Shown in pieces: positions 13,499-26,700 of a stretch of DNA of 64,000 nt (position 1 is the first letter of the stretch; each line of letters opens with the position of its first letter). A program made the translations under genes and the position numbers. The notes under the pieces were generated by a model. It did not search any database. It was not told the origin of the DNA and saw nothing but the letters and a program-made list of their open reading frames with translations. The stretch spans positions 51,765,511 to 51,829,510 of the forward strand of contig NC_092461.1 in NCBI RefSeq assembly GCF_047495875.1. Reading direction: 5' to 3'. The DNA is from Pithys albifrons albifrons. Taxonomy: Eukaryota; Chordata; Aves; Passeriformes; Thamnophilidae.

Positions 13499-15487
13499 AA
13501 TTTGTGTATGTCCCTAACCTGAGTACACAACACTGACTGAAACACACCTTTACTGAAATACAAAACTAGAACATGTCTCTTCCTTATTCTATGTGGATAT
13601 TTGTTCAAAAATACCCATAGCAGATATATTTTCTCTCATTTCCACCTGCATTTTATGCATTTCCTCTCATTTTATGCCTGCAGTGTACACCTACCTGCTC
13701 TTGCATGAACAATGTCCTCCAACAGTTTCCCTCTCTTATGTTTCTATGTTGTATTTTTATGATTTAATTATGTCCTTTTTAATTTTTTATTCTGCTGAGC
13801 TTAGAAGGTTGAATTACCCAAATGTCTTCTCACACAAGAAGCACTCTCTCCCCCAACCACCCCAGCCCTGAGGACTCCCAGACACCCTGTTGCAGACCAG
13901 TGACCCCTCATTTCCCTTTTCTTCTGTCATTTCATAGTCATGAACTAACATACCTGAAAAATCTCTTGTTTTTTACATGAAAGCATGTCCACCACAAGAA
14001 CTGTGTTGTTTTAATGTCATGCTGTAATTGCGGACCTCCTCTGAGCTGATGATGCTTCTCAGTTTGAAATCATCAGCAAGTGCCATTCATACATTTATTT
14101 CTATCTGCGTTAAAGCAATTCATGAAAACATTTTGCAAGCTCAGTTCAAACATATCCTTCATGTACTCCATCAATAACCTCTTCGCAGTCAATTTCAATA
14201 CCGCTGAATATTTTTAACAACTTCAGCACATAATTTGTGTATAACATGTTTGTACAAAAAAAAATCTCCATCCTAGTGGTTTTGGAGCATATAATAAGCA
14301 TATTGCAAGATTTTTCCTTATTCTAAATATGCATTATGTTACAGAAGAAGGTATCATTTAAGTCTAGTTTGATCAGCTTTGTTATATCCCTTTTGTACTT
14401 TATTCTGCATTTTGTTTCCCCATACCATTTTCATTCTTTTCAAGCTTTTCTCTAAAGCCATGAACCCTGTTGAAACACACCTAAGACATCTGGGCTTTCC
14501 AGAATCTCCTTTCCTTCCTTTTCAAATTTCTTCATCTCCACCTTGAAGTTGGACCCTTGCTGCTGGACATCGGTCCCCCTAGTGATCAATGACTTGATTT
14601 AAATCAGGAATCTCCAAACCTGAGCTTCCATCTGAACTCAGAGCTCAGGGAGCATTTGTCCCTCCTCCCCTGACTATGCTTAATTCACTGTCAACATAAC
14701 TCTTCAGCCAACAAGCAGGGAAGAATGGCTGTTAGATTGCTGGTAGGATGTTTGGAAACATAACATGCTGAATTTCTTTAGTCTGTCTCCAGTTATGCTT
14801 TAACAATTACTTTGATGACACAGGAAAGAGTTAACAGAACAAAAAACCAAGTCCTGCTTCAAGTATTTTTATAAATAATTTACACCACAGAGCTGTGGAG
14901 AAAAACATCTTAAGGGTTGCTCTTTTTTTTCCATTAGGTTCTCTGCTTTTACAGGTGGTGAGTCTCTGTAAGATCTGAAAATCTCCACACATGAAAATGT
15001 GATGGTGAGATGGTCTGGAACTGAAACACTCATCCTGCCTGACCCATTGCCTGTGGGTTTATAACACAGTCACTTGCTAAACTGACAGTAATAATCTGGA
15101 GTATGAATGCCTAATACTATCAAAGGCAGAGATACAGTTTTCTCCCTTGTAGCTGGTTCACTTTGACCTGGAGAAGTATATATAAACTCTCTCCCTCAAC
15201 CCTTGGGGGAAGGATCTACTTGTCACAGTATCTATCTATCAATCAAGTGCTGAATTGTAGTTTTATAATAGAAGACAGATCCAACCAATTATTTCCTGCC
15301 ACTTTTTTTAATTATTATTTTTTACTTATAGACTTGCAAGACATCTTTAAAATTGAATTGTGCACCCTTATTCTTCCAGAAAGCTGAGTCAAGATGAATA
15401 TTTGGAATCATAGTGAACAGAGCTGACATTTTTGGTGTTGAATCTTCTCATGGACATCTGGTTCCACCAGACTGCTGTCATGGTCAT
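13499..15487. other. No recognised feature
   Basis: AT-rich DNA with short open frames of no known family. I see no repeat or exon that I can support. Confidence 0.45.
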
Positions 15488-16378
15488 AGCATTACTCAAT
15501 AATTCAGGTATGAAGGAACCTCACAGGGCTTTTAACTCAACCTGCTGCTCCAAGACTAGTCAGCTCTTGGGTCAGCCCAGATGGCTCTGGACTTTACTCA
15601 ATCAGGTCTTGAAAACCTCCAAGGAAGGAGATTGTACAATCTCTCTGAGAAATTTGTTTCCCTGCTTTATTGGCCTTGAGGGAAAAAGCTTCTCCTTATA
15701 CCCTCCTGAACCATCATTTATTTCAATTCCATTGGAAACAGGATTGTTGTTTTATCTCATTTCTTGAGCTCTTTACATTCAGAGCTCCTCCCACAGGATC
15801 TCATATATCCCTTTCCTAAATGAACCAAAACCAGGCTGCCTGCAACCTAGGGTCTGTACCCAGCTATTCTCCCTCCACACTCCACTCAGGATCTACAAGT
15901 CCACTAGTTCATAAGCACTAAAGCTACTGCTTTTCATGTTCCCAGCCATTTCTTCCTTGTTTATAGCACCAGACCTAGCTTTGTATCATCCCTGGTAGGT
16001 CCACTGAGGGCCTCTGCCAAGAAGTTATCCCTCATCCTGTCCAGAATGCACCACACAGTATTGCTCTTCCAGAGAACGTCAGGAGATTGAAACAACCCAT
16101 AAAAAGCAGAGTCTCTGATCCAAGAACTTTATTGAGTGGTTTAAAGAAGGCTTTGGCCACTTCCTTACTCTGTTCGGGTGGTCTGTAACACAATCCTGCC
16201 ACAAGGGTATCTTCACCCAACTCTCTGACCTTGACACACAAGCTTCTCACCCATCATCCATCCCATACAAAAGCTCCATACATTAAGATTGTTCCCTAGC
16301 ACAGAGAACAAGCCATGCTCACTTTCCCCATCTCTCCTGAAGAGCATGTATCTGTTGTAGCAGTGCAACAATGTGAGC

Positions 16379-16383
16379 CTGCC
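16379..16383. repeat. Left target-site duplication of the solo LTR (CTGCC)
   Basis: CTGCC directly precedes the LTR and pairs with CTGTC at 17012-17016: 4 of 5 bases match. A 5 bp duplication agrees with that of the full-length relative at 52570. Confidence 0.7.
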
Positions 16384-17011
16384 TGTGCTGGTTTAAAGGC
16401 GAACCAGCAGGGGAAATGAACTCACCACGAGAGAGATTATAAGTCAGAGCTAAAATTTAATAATAATATTACAATAACAACACTGACACAAAAGGGAAAT
16501 TGCTTTCAACTCACAAAAACCCAGCAGTATAACCCAGTGTCCTGGGGCACAAACCCAAGGGGGTTTGTTTGCCCTTGTGCTGAGACCCCTGTGGCTCCCC
16601 CAAGTCCAGAGCAAAAGGAAATGAAAAACCTGTTGGTGCAGGCGAGGGCTGTGGTCTGGGCGAGAGCGGTGATCTCCTCCTGTCGAGGTCCTGCTGCTCC
16701 TCTGGATCCGACGAGAAGTTCCTGAGGTCTTCTTACCCACCACTTATGTACCCTCAGAGAGCATCCAGTCCCTCCCCCTGGGCGGGGACTCACTCAATGG
16801 GTGATTAACTCTGGGAGCCAGGGGGTATTGAACTGTTGATGGCCCATTAGCAGCTCCGCCCCCCTCAGGCTGGGTGTGAAGGTGATAATGGCTCCCTGGG
16901 CAGCTGCTGCTAATTGTCCATTGTCCTTGGGGAATGAATAGAGGGGGTAGAATACACAGCTTTGATCACCCCCACACAGGGTTAGCTGGTCCCTCCTGCT
17001 GAACTAGGACA
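16384..17011 (-). mobile_element. Solo LTR of the ERV-L-like family, minus strand
   Basis: The reverse complement aligns end to end with the LTRs of the full-length retrovirus at 52570-59276. It starts TGTCCTAG and ends ACCAGCACA, at 628 versus 629 bp. By eye I count roughly 25 substitutions plus a 1 bp length change, about 4%. The TATA-like TACATAAG and the ATTAAA signal are both conserved. No internal sequence is attached, so it is a product of LTR-LTR recombination. It sits inside the endonuclease region of a minus-strand CR1 and is flanked by a 5 bp duplication with one mismatch, so it entered after that CR1. Confidence 0.95.
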
Positions 17012-17016
17012 CTGTC
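17012..17016. repeat. Right target-site duplication of the solo LTR (CTGTC)
   Basis: Partner of CTGCC at 16379-16383; one transition separates them. Confidence 0.7.
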
Positions 17017-17129
17017 CCAACACATCTGAGTCATTTCAGTGATGCTGTAGCTTTGTAAATACCTGCAGAGCTCTACTTCTTCCTGGTTCTTTCACGGGCT
17101 CTCTGCTTTGGTGTATCTATACACCAAAA

Positions 17130-19316
17130 ATGGGTTTGCCAATCTGGAGAGTAGTGACCACGATATTATAGAATTTTTAATTCTCAGAGAAGTCAGGAGA
17201 GAGGTCAGCAGAACTGCCACCCTGGACTTTTGAAGTACAAACTTTGGCCTGTTTAGAAGACAGGTTGTGACAGTCTCTTGGAAGGCAATCCAAAGGGTAA
17301 AGGGGTCCAGGCAGACTGAACATGCTTTAAGAAAGAAATCCTAAAGTTACAGGAGCAGGACGTCCCCATGTGCCGAAAGATGACCCAGCAGGGAGAAACA
17401 CCAGCCTGGCTGAAGAGGGCTTTGGCTAGAACCCTGAGAGAAAAAAGAAGAGTATATGGCTTCTGGAAAAAAGGGACAGGCAGCTCAGGAGGACTACAAG
17501 GATGTTGTGAGGTCATGCAGGGAGAAAATTGGAAGGGCCAAAGCCCAGATAGAACTTAATATAGCCACTGGTGTAAAAGACAACAAAAAGCACTTCTACA
17601 AATACATGAGCAACAAAAGGAGGGCTAAGCAGAATCTCCATCTTTTGTTGGATGTGGGGGGAAACACAGTGGCAAAGGCTGAGGAAAAGGCTGAGGTTCT
17701 GAATGCCTTCTTTGCCTCAGTCTTTAATAACATGACCAGCTGTTTTCAAGGTACCCAGCTCTGTGAGCTGGACGACAGAGACAGGGAGCAGAATGAAGAC
17801 CCATAATCCAAGAAGGAATGGTCAATGACCTGCTATGCCACTTAGATCTGTACAAGTCCATAGGCCCAGATAGGATTCACCCAAAAGGACTAATGAGGTG
17901 GCAGAAGATCTCACCAAGGCACTTTCAGTCATTTACCAGCAATCCTGGCCACCTGGAAAGGTCCCAGGTGACTGGAAGCTGGCAAAAGTGAAGCCCATCT
18001 CTAAGGGTTGCAAGGAGGATTCGGAGAACTACAGGCCTGTCTGCCTGACGTTGGTATTGGGGAATGCCATGGAGCAGATCATCTTGAGTGCCATCACACA
18101 GCACATGCAGGAAAACCAGAGGATCAGGCCCAGCCAGCATGTGTTTAGGAAAGACATGTCCTCCTTCACCAAGCTGCACTCCTTCTATGACAAGGTGACC
18201 CATTTGGTGGAAGAGGGAAAGGCTGTGGATGTTGTCTAGCTGGACTTTAGTAAAGCCTTTCACACCATCTCCCACAGCATTCTCCTGGAGAAATTTGCTT
18301 TCTGTGGTGTGGATGTGTGTGCCCTTTGCTGGATAAAAAACTGTATAGATGGCTGGGCCCAGAGCAGGCATGGACTGAGTGACATCAAGCTGGCAGCCAG
18401 TCAGTACTAGGGTTTCCCAGGGCTCAGTACCAGGGCCAGACCCGTTTAATGTCTTTATCAACAGCCTGGACAAGGGAATCAAGGCCACCCTCACCAGGTT
18501 CACAGATGACACCAAGTTGGGTAGGAACGTTGATCTTCTGGAGGACAGGAAGGCTCTGAAGAAGGACATGGAGAAGTTGGATTGGTGGACTGAGGGCAAG
18601 AGGTTCAATAACATGATGCAGTGAGTCCTGCACAACAATCCCATGCAATGTTACAGGCTCAGAGAAGAGTGGCTGGAAAGGTGGAAAAAAAACCCTGGGG
18701 GTGCTGGCCAACAGCAGCTGAACATGAGTCAGCAGTGTGTCCAGGTGGCTGAGAAGGACAGCGGCATCCTAGCTTGTATCAAGAATAGTGTGGCCAGCAG
18801 GACTGGCCACTTGTACTTGGCACTGGTGAGGCCCACCTCAAGTGCTGAGTCCAGTTCTGGGCTCCTCACTGTAGGAAGGACATTGAGGTGCTGGAGTGTG
18901 TCCAGAGAAGGTCAACAAAGCTGGTGAAGGGTATGGAGCATGAGTCATATGAGGAGCAGCTGAAGAAGCTGGGGGTGTGTAAAATGGAGAAAAGGGGACA
19001 CAGGGGGAATCCACAACTATCTGAAAGGAACTGTAATGAGCTGGGTGTCAGTCTCTTCTCCCTGGTAACAAGTGACAGGAAAAGAGAAAATAGCCTCAAA
19101 TTGCACCAGAGGAGGTTTAGATTAGTTATTAGGAAAAAAATTCTTCACTGGAAGGGTTTTAAAGCATTGGAACAGATTCCCCAGGGTAGCAGTGAAGTCA
19201 CCATCCCAGGAAGTGTTCAAAAAATATGTGGATCTGGTACATATGGGGTTTTGGTGAACATGGTGTGTTGATGGTTGGACCTGATGATCTTAAAGGTTCT
19301 TAACAATTCTATGATT
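17130..19316 (+). mobile_element. CR1 LINE, 2.2 kb, plus strand, decayed
   Basis: It starts within the endonuclease C-terminus ('SSDHDIIEFLILREVRREVS') and proceeds in order through the linker ('WKKGTGSSGGLQGCCEV' region near 17456, 'DNKKHFYKYMSNKRRAKQNL'). RT block 1 follows ('VPGDWKLAKVKPISKGCKED', 'NYRPVCLT'), then 'AITQHMQENQRIRPSQHVF', a catalytic box mutated to FTDD near 18508, and the C-terminal domain ('[20 protein letters not shown]'). It ends in the CR1 tail near 19316. It retains the RT N-terminal blocks that the copies at 11695 and 34531 have lost. Several stops and frameshifts make it non-functional. Confidence 0.92.
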
Positions 19317-19478
19317 ATATGCTTGAGACAGGCTTTCCTTCACTCTCTTTCATGGTTCCCGAGGCTATTCTTGTTCCCATTACTCTACAATATTTTTTTC
19401 TATCCCAATCCAGTGTTTCCTCATTTAGTTGTGAGCTGTAATCTCCTTCCGCCAATGATTCAAATTTAAATAACTTTT

Positions 19479-19840
19479 TAGCCTCAAGAAGAGATGACTG
19501 AGAGGGAATCTTATCAATGTCTCTAAGTATCTGAAGGCAGAGCATCAAAAGGATGGAGCCAGGCACTTTGGTGGTGGTGTCAAGCAAGAGAACATAAGGC
19601 AATGGGCAGAAATTTATACATGGTAAGTTCCACCTGAATATGAGGAAATACTTCGTTACTGTGTATGTGACCGCACACTGGAACAGATTGCCCAGAGAGG
19701 TTGTGGAATCTCCTTTGCTGGAGGTAATGAAGAACTATCTGGAAGCAATCTTATGCTTTACGACAACTCTGCTTTGAGCAGGGAGTTTGGACCAGATGAC
19801 CCACTGTTGTCCCTTCCAACCTAACCCATTCTGTGATTCT
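19479..19840 (+). mobile_element. CR1 3' fragment
   Basis: This is a 360 bp CR1 3' end: 'gactgagagggaatcttatc', 'actggaacagattgcccaga', 'ggaccagatgacccactg', ending 'ttctgtgattct'. It belongs to a different copy from the one ending at 19316 because the C-terminal coding region is repeated. Confidence 0.88.
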
Positions 19841-20670
19841 TGTTATGTCTTTCAGTATTCAACACTTTTCAATGCTCAGTACTTAACATTCAAAACTTTA
19901 CTTTTCATTCTTCCCACTCTGGCTGTTTTATAGCTATGAGACAAGGTAAATCTACTAACAAAAGCCTTTCCATATTGTCTCCCCGTGAAATGTTTCCTTA
20001 AAACACCATGAACTATTTCTTCAAAAAGTAATCAATATAGAGTTTCTACTCCCTTCAATGAACAAAAGTACCTGTGTGCTTTTAGCCAAAATTAGTAGGA
20101 ATCACCACAGAGGAAGGAGTGAAGATACCAAGGGTAATGATAATAAGAGATTCTGGTGCCCTTAAGCATAATTTTTTTGCTTTTATCCAAAGACACTCCT
20201 TTCCAGGGAGTGCACAGACACCTTGTGTGACTGTCCTAAAGTTTCAGCCATGCAGATTAAGGGCACATGCCACCAGAGAGGAAGCAAAAGGGGAAGGAAG
20301 GTGGACAAAGCTAAATATGATCCACACACATGATTTTGCAAAATATTAACCCATTTCATTTTTTCTTATCTCAAGGAAGGCATTAATCCATGAAGGGGAA
20401 CTTGAAAGGACTAAGGAGAAGAAGATAATATAAGTTCTTCAAAGATTATGTGAGCCTGTTGTCTATTCTGTACCTACCATTATATTATTTCTGCTATTAG
20501 CATGTAGAACCTGTGCATATTTCTAACATCAATGAAGCTAACCACAATATGAGGTAGACACTGGAGGATGTCTGCAGATGATCACGAGAATTTTAGTAGA
20601 AGAGTGACTAATTTATACTGCCGCACAACACAACATGGGCAGGCTGATGGAATGACTTTCATCATTGCAG
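19841..20670. other. No recognised feature
   Basis: No element, exon or RNA gene is recognised between two CR1 fragments. Confidence 0.45.
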
Positions 20671-20945
20671 AAATCACAAAAGCACAGAATATATTGAGTT
20701 AGATGGGACTCACAAGGATCACCGAGTCCAACTCCTGGCCCTGCACAGGACCATCCCCTAAAGTCACACCAAGTGCCTCAGAGTATCATCCAAATTCTTC
20801 TTGAACTCTGTCAGGCTTGGTGCTGTGACCACTTCCCTGGGGTCCCTGTTCCAGCACCCAACCACCTTGCATAAGTAGAATTATTCCCAATCTCAAAGTA
20901 GCAAATTTGGGTCATTTTAACCTGATTTCTTCTAATGTGAGAGTT
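20671..20945 (-). mobile_element. CR1 3' end, minus strand
   Basis: On the plus strand this is the reverse complement of a typical avian CR1 3' end: 'atcaccgagtccaactcctg', 'gccctgcacaggaccatccc', 'cttgaactctgtcaggcttg', 'gtgctgtgaccacttccctg'. The left edge is fairly sharp; the right edge fades out around 20945. Confidence 0.85.
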
Positions 20946-22333
20946 GTTCAGATGTGACTTGTTCCTGTAGTATCCTGCCCTATATTTTAGAAGCAAAGAG
21001 TACCTGTGATTGAGAAACACCAAGAAGTCAAAGACCACTCAAAAATTGCTACACTTTTTGAGACAGATTCCTCAGACAGACAAAACTGCTTTCCATGCAA
21101 TTTATTGGGAGCAAAAAGGAATGGAAGAGAGGTGAAGAGATGGCCCATAAAAAGGGTTGTTCTAGGTTGTGTCTGATCTGGAATTTCACATCTGGAAAGG
21201 TGGAAAGTCGAAAGGTTCAGTTTTGCCCTTTAGGTGTGGAAAAGTGAGTATGTTTTATAAATAACATATCCTTTCACTTGAACAAAAAATAATAGCATGC
21301 TGTACATGACATTCCTTCTCTGAATAGATGAGAGTGAAATTGGGGCAGTAACATCTGAACTGAAGAGGGAGGTGAACCAAATTCTATTACTTCTTACCTG
21401 TCACAAAAACTGCAGCTAGAAAGGAATGAAAAAAATCCAGTCAGAACACCACCCATTTTCCAAAATGTTGACGTGTTCATACTAGTGAATTGAAGATGGA
21501 AAAAGGAAGTTTTGTTCCTTTTTTTGTTTCTTTCAACTTCACTGGTAGGATCTTATGATTTTGGGTTATTTTGTTCAGATTTTTAAATAAATCCTTTTCA
21601 TATTTTTAACATTAGATATTTGTTGTCCAGCCAGGCTAGAAGATGCAGTGCCTCGGTTTTAGTAAATTAGTGATTGCACATTTTTTTGCAAGACAGGATT
21701 TTAAGCTAATTAAAATGGTTTTTATAGTGTTGTAACTCCCATTTAGCTTCATTTGAAACATCTTGAAGAGAGAGAAAATTTATTCAAAGCATAAAAACCA
21801 AATCATTTTAGTTATTACAAGTCATAGTAAATACTTGTTGCACTTTGAAGTGATTCTCGAAAGAGCCAGACAATGCCATGCTTTTTTTACCCATTATTGT
21901 AATAATATATGTAATTGTAGAAGGCGGCCCATTAACATACAACTTTCATTTTTTTTGCTGCATAAAACCAAAAAAGAGTAAATATAAATTTAAAAACGTA
22001 CATGACTAGAGAACCTAAATCTATAGAGTGAACTCCTCTGGGAAGTAATAGCAGTGACACCAGCCAAGTTCTATGTGAATAATTCTAACCTCTAGGGTAC
22101 ATATTCAGACAACTTCAGTGGTTTATTGAATACGACTACAAAATGCATTTTCTTTTCAATTTTTTGAGAGATACAAACACCAGACACACTTACTAAATAC
22201 AGAAATTTGAGCTGCCCATTTTGTACTTTTCAAAAGAGATTTGGGTTTCTGTAAATTTCTATATTAAAAAATACATTCTGTTCTTCAAGGTTTCTGATCC
22301 TACTGTTTAGGTCAGACAACTCCTGTTAGTGGC
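20946..22333. other. No recognised feature
   Basis: AT-rich DNA with no element or gene that I can support. Confidence 0.45.
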
Positions 22334-23719
22334 TGTTATGTCCTGGTACAGAAGCCTCAAGCTTTACTAGGTGTTTCACCTAAATTTAGACCCTCAGCAG
22401 TTCCCACACAAAACCTTGGCAGAGTCTTAGTGCTTTGATACTTTGATTTCACATCCAGAGAAGTCACACACTTTTCCCTAAGAGAATTTCTTTTAATTTA
22501 GTGATAAAATAGATGTTTTGGCAAAAAGTGTTTACAGGAATAACATACATCCAAGGAACAGATTTCACAAAAGCATTACACTTAATAGCAGGCTACTAGG
22601 AACAGAAAAACATCCCTGCCTCCCTCCCAACAGCATTCTGCACTCTGCTTCTGTACACTTCCAAGAGTATAACAAGTCATGAGGCATCACTGTGGAGCAG
22701 GGAATCTTTGTGGCACCTGGAAAACACCAACTCACAACTTCAGTGAAATATCACTCAACTGGTTTTAAGTAGGTGGTAGTTTTGGTTTTAGTTTTAGCTA
22801 AGCCTCAGTTTTAGCAGGTCCAGAGAATCTACGTAGATTAGAAGAGACAGGTGTCACCTGACTTAAGCAACCAAAGAAATATTTCATAACAGAAGACGCA
22901 AAACTGAGATATAGGAGATGTTTCTCAGTTCCTTAATGGCTTCTCATCTGGGAAGGACATTCTGTGCTGTCCCAGGAGGACCAGGCCTAGCACCAGTTTA
23001 CCACCATGTTATCTTGGGGAAGTAAAATGTTTGTTCTTAGTCTTTCTCTCTGCTTGTGTCTGTCTCTGAGGAACCAAGTTCTCTTGGGTGATTCATAGCT
23101 ACAGGAGTGGAATTTGTGTTCGATGGGATTTTTCCAGCTCAAACCAAGGCAGTTACCCACAAGAAGAAGAAAAGTGAGATTAAGAGAAGAAACAGTAAAG
23201 AGAGAAAAAGAGGAGAGAGAAACAGTTACCACCAGGAGGTCACACTTGTCCAATTCCAGGAGGGTAGGCCAGGCAAGATGGAGTCTGTGTGTGTCTCTTC
23301 TGTACTTGTCTGCCATGGCGATGCCCCCCAGGCGGGACATCCAGTTCAGTGACCACTCCCAGCCACAATGACAGATGCCACAGCCAATCACACCACAGCT
23401 CCAGGGCATGGTGTGGGCAGGCTCCCAGGTAGGCATTCCTTGACTGGCTCCTGGGCCACTGCCCTCCATGTGCTCAGCCATGTTGGCCGCAGGCCTTACC
23501 ATGTGCCTGCAGGCCCAGGCCTAGCCCTTCTCCCACACACACAGACAAGATGGTAGATTTGACCTATCAATCAAACAACCAGGCGAGATACAAATCCAGA
23601 CTCTACCAATGGCTTCTTCGGACAGAGCCTGGCATCCCAGGCCGCTCTGCCCACCGCACTGTCTGTCTGACTGACCCTGTCTGGGGCTGGGAGTAATAGA
23701 GAACAAAATTGGTGCAACA
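22334..23719. mobile_element. LTR-like repeat, copy B
   Basis: This is a second copy of the repeat at 6519-7328. Shared blocks include 'agagaatttcttt' followed by a similar 100 bp run (22480-22570 versus 6655-6750) and a purine-rich tract (23155-23225 versus 6815-6895). A GC-richer block follows ('ctgccatggc', 'caggctcccagg', 'gccatgttggc'), then 'cacacagacaagatgg' near 23540. Similarity stops near 23560. The block can be read out to 23719, where GGTGCAACA together with TGTTATG at 22334 would give TGTT...AACA-like termini. No target duplication was found, so the ends are provisional. Confidence 0.45.
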
Positions 23720-26700
23720 TACAGATCCAAGAGCAAACAGATCCAGATCCAATAGCTCCTCACATGTTCTATACCACCTGGTATTTAAAGCACAGACTGC
23801 CATGACTGAAATCTGGACCCTAACCTCCCAGTCTTTGAAAGGCTGGACAAGCTTGACACATTAGATTCTGAAGGTATCTCCTAGAGGAGTAGTTACCCCA
23901 CAAGGCATCTTTCATACCATAATTCGATGAAACAAAATCTCACATTTGCCTGAGTGTCTGTCACTATTTTGTACTTTTTCCAGTCTTGAGAGAATAACAT
24001 AAGTAGATTTCCTGATAGTGTAATTGATGTGAATATCGTGAGAATTCACTGATTGAATCTGTGTTGACAACAATTAGCAATATTACTTATGGATTATTTT
24101 CAGCTGTACATATTGTGCGAGTAAATTAAAGACCCAATAAAAAGAGGTTTCCTGCATTTTTCACAGGTCATGGGGGAGAAAGGAAAGGTCATCTTGTCTA
24201 CTCTGGTTCTGTAAGACAGACTGAGTTCTGATTTTGTAGATGATCATGCCTAGGAGAATGTGAGAGTTCATCTCTCATCACACATGGAAGTTTGGCTACC
24301 TACATGGATGTTTCAGCATCCATGGTGGTGCAGAACTAAAGAAATTATTCACCTGTAATTTCTGTGGCTTTCTTCCAGCAGAGATTTACAGCATCTGACA
24401 CTGAGACATAATTAGCTATTCCTAATGGATATAAACAGCCCGAGTTTGAGTCATTACATGCTGTTTTGGATGCATCAGCCTCGGATATGTCTTAGCTGTC
24501 TTGAAAATGCAAAGTTTCACTGGTTTCTAGAGTCTACAGTGTAAAAAAAAAACCTGTGCAATGATTTATTTCAGTCTCTTGCCTCAATTCACATGGGTAA
24601 GTCTCCGCATGTTGTTGATGACTATCAGAGTGTCTTTTGACTAGGAAAAAACCCCATGTGTGTATTCAGAAGTGAGGAAAAATGGAGAAATTTCCTTACA
24701 GTTAGGATTTTGAAATGATATTGTTTTAGATCCACAAGAAGAAGCTTTCAAAAATCCCACAACCAGCATATTTTCTGCCTTTTTATTTCTTACATACAAC
24801 ACACTGATGCAGGTGACATGAGAAATACTCCTGTGAACAGAGGCCTTATCCACCTTGCAGCTCTTGCACCTTGAAATTCAGGTTAGGGCTAAAGAAAGGC
24901 TAAGCAAATGTCAAAGTATCTCTCTGCACACTTCTGACCAGGGACCAGACTAAATTTTCTGTTACTCTATGAGCATAGGTCTTCACTGCACACACAAGCA
25001 GGACCTGGAATGGTCATAGTTTCCCCCACATGGCTCTGGTGGCACTGAATTCCTCTGCATAAGTCCCTCTGCCTGGTGTCTCAATCAACTGCCAGCACTG
25101 CATAGAAGTTGGAGCCAGTTTGATATGTCTGCTAAGAATCTCATCACAGTAATCTGACTTTTGATGCTATCCCAGGAATCCTGTTTGCACTGGGGCCATC
25201 ATTACCCCCAGCAAGTGGAGAAGGGGTAGGCTTGGCAGCCAAAGCCTTCAGCCTGCAGCCTGCACACAGCACAGTGTGAGCTTGCATTCCTCTAGCACAG
25301 CTATATTGTGTTGCTTGTGTGATGCTTTGCATGGTGTGAGGACAGTGTCACAGGCAGACCTGAGCCCTCATGTCTGCTCTGTCACAAAACAGTGTTTAGA
25401 AATACCTTCAGTTCCAAACTTACAGTTCCTCCATCTGCACTAAGTCTCAAGGGAGAAGCAAGAGGTGTACTGGTTCAGGAATCCGGTCCCTGCAGTCAGC
25501 TCTAGAGCTGAAAAACACTGTGAGATACAGCATTGACTTGTTTGCAGGGGGACAAACCTGGAATCTCTGAATGAGCTTTAAATGGATTAGTTACACCCCA
25601 TTGAACTCTTGTGAGCACTTTATTATTCAAAATTAAAGTGACCTGATTTCAGCATAGCTTAATTCCACTTGTAATGCAGTTAAGCTAAACCTAAAGATGA
25701 ATTCTTTATTACAGCTGGCAAATCCTGTGTGCACCTCTGATTAATTTGGATTAACTTTTTCAAGGGACCTTCCATGCTTGAGCACTCCTGGTAGTGGACT
25801 CAGTTATAGCATCTGTCACTGCCTCTCTGGTAACAGTGCCAGGAGAAAGACATGTGCCAAGATGGAGTGGTCCTCCCTGTAGGTTGAAAGAGGAGGAGAG
25901 GGTTAGCCATGAGAAACTATTCCTCACAAAAGTCAACATAGAAAACACTTCTCTCCAGCATTTTATGACCAGATGCCTCCCTAGGTAGGTATCACAGCAT
26001 CTCAGTGCCAAGGTCACACCACAGGAGGGGACACTGCCTCCCTGGAACAGGAGATCCTGTCACTGCCACCACGCTGAGAAACAAGAAGGTCCTTGCCCAA
26101 GGGGACCAAAGCTGCCCTGGCAGCATCTGATTTTCTCAGCTTAGAGAAAAAGGGAAGGAGGTGCAGCCTTCTCTTTAGCCTTTTCAAGGTGAATGGCTTC
26201 AAGGTGATCTCTTGACTGGACTTCCCCACTCACAGGGCTCCTTCTGCAGACTGATACTTCACAAATTCTTGCACAGTCAGTATTTCCTAAAGATAGTGAG
26301 TCTGATGGTCAAGAGGACATCGTAGTTTATTGTGGCATTAGCAGCTGAAGGGTTGTTCCTATTTTAGGAATAATATGTTAGATTTCAGTCTCAGAGGTCT
26401 GCTACAGCCACTGGTCTTTTCTGCCCCTTTGGAGTATATCCATGTCTGTGCTCTCCGAAGGGATCACAAAGGCTATGGTCTTGCCTGAATCTGAACATTA
26501 TTCACTTCATGAATATTTGTCTAAGATGTCTGATTGTTAAGGGCAAATGAAGCCTTCACTTCCTCTTCAAATATTTGTGCAATGACCTATAACTACTGGC
26601 CAGCATGCCTGCCAGCAGTCCATTACATGACATCCCATTTCACAACTAACTATTATCATTTGATAACCTCTTGAGGTTAGGAATACAGATGTAAGATTTC

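Larger units (their letters stand above)
15488..17098 (-). mobile_element. CR1 LINE, minus strand, interrupted by a solo LTR
   Basis: 15488-15745 resembles a CR1 3' end in reverse orientation ('ggtcttgaaaacctccaagg' on the plus strand). Translating the minus strand of about 15930-16383 gives pieces of the CR1 endonuclease: 'LVAGLCYRPPEQ', 'LLFMGCFNLLTFSG' and 'DNFLAEALSGPTRDDTKL'. The family's GDFN motif is degraded here. On the far side of the solo LTR (17012-17098) the minus strand continues the same domain toward its N-terminus: 'NQEEVELCRYLQSYSITE', in the position of the endonuclease start. The endonuclease is therefore collinear once the LTR is removed. Whether 15746-15930 belongs to the same copy is less certain. 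Confidence 0.7.

Noticed and set aside
17925..18644. 239-codon minus-strand open frame opposite the CR1 at 17130
   Set aside because: A CR1 shadow; the plus strand carries the RT motifs in order.
22987..23502. 171-codon minus-strand open frame in LTR-like copy B
   Set aside because: Similar peptide words occur opposite copy A because the DNA is homologous, but the frame is not maintained between copies.
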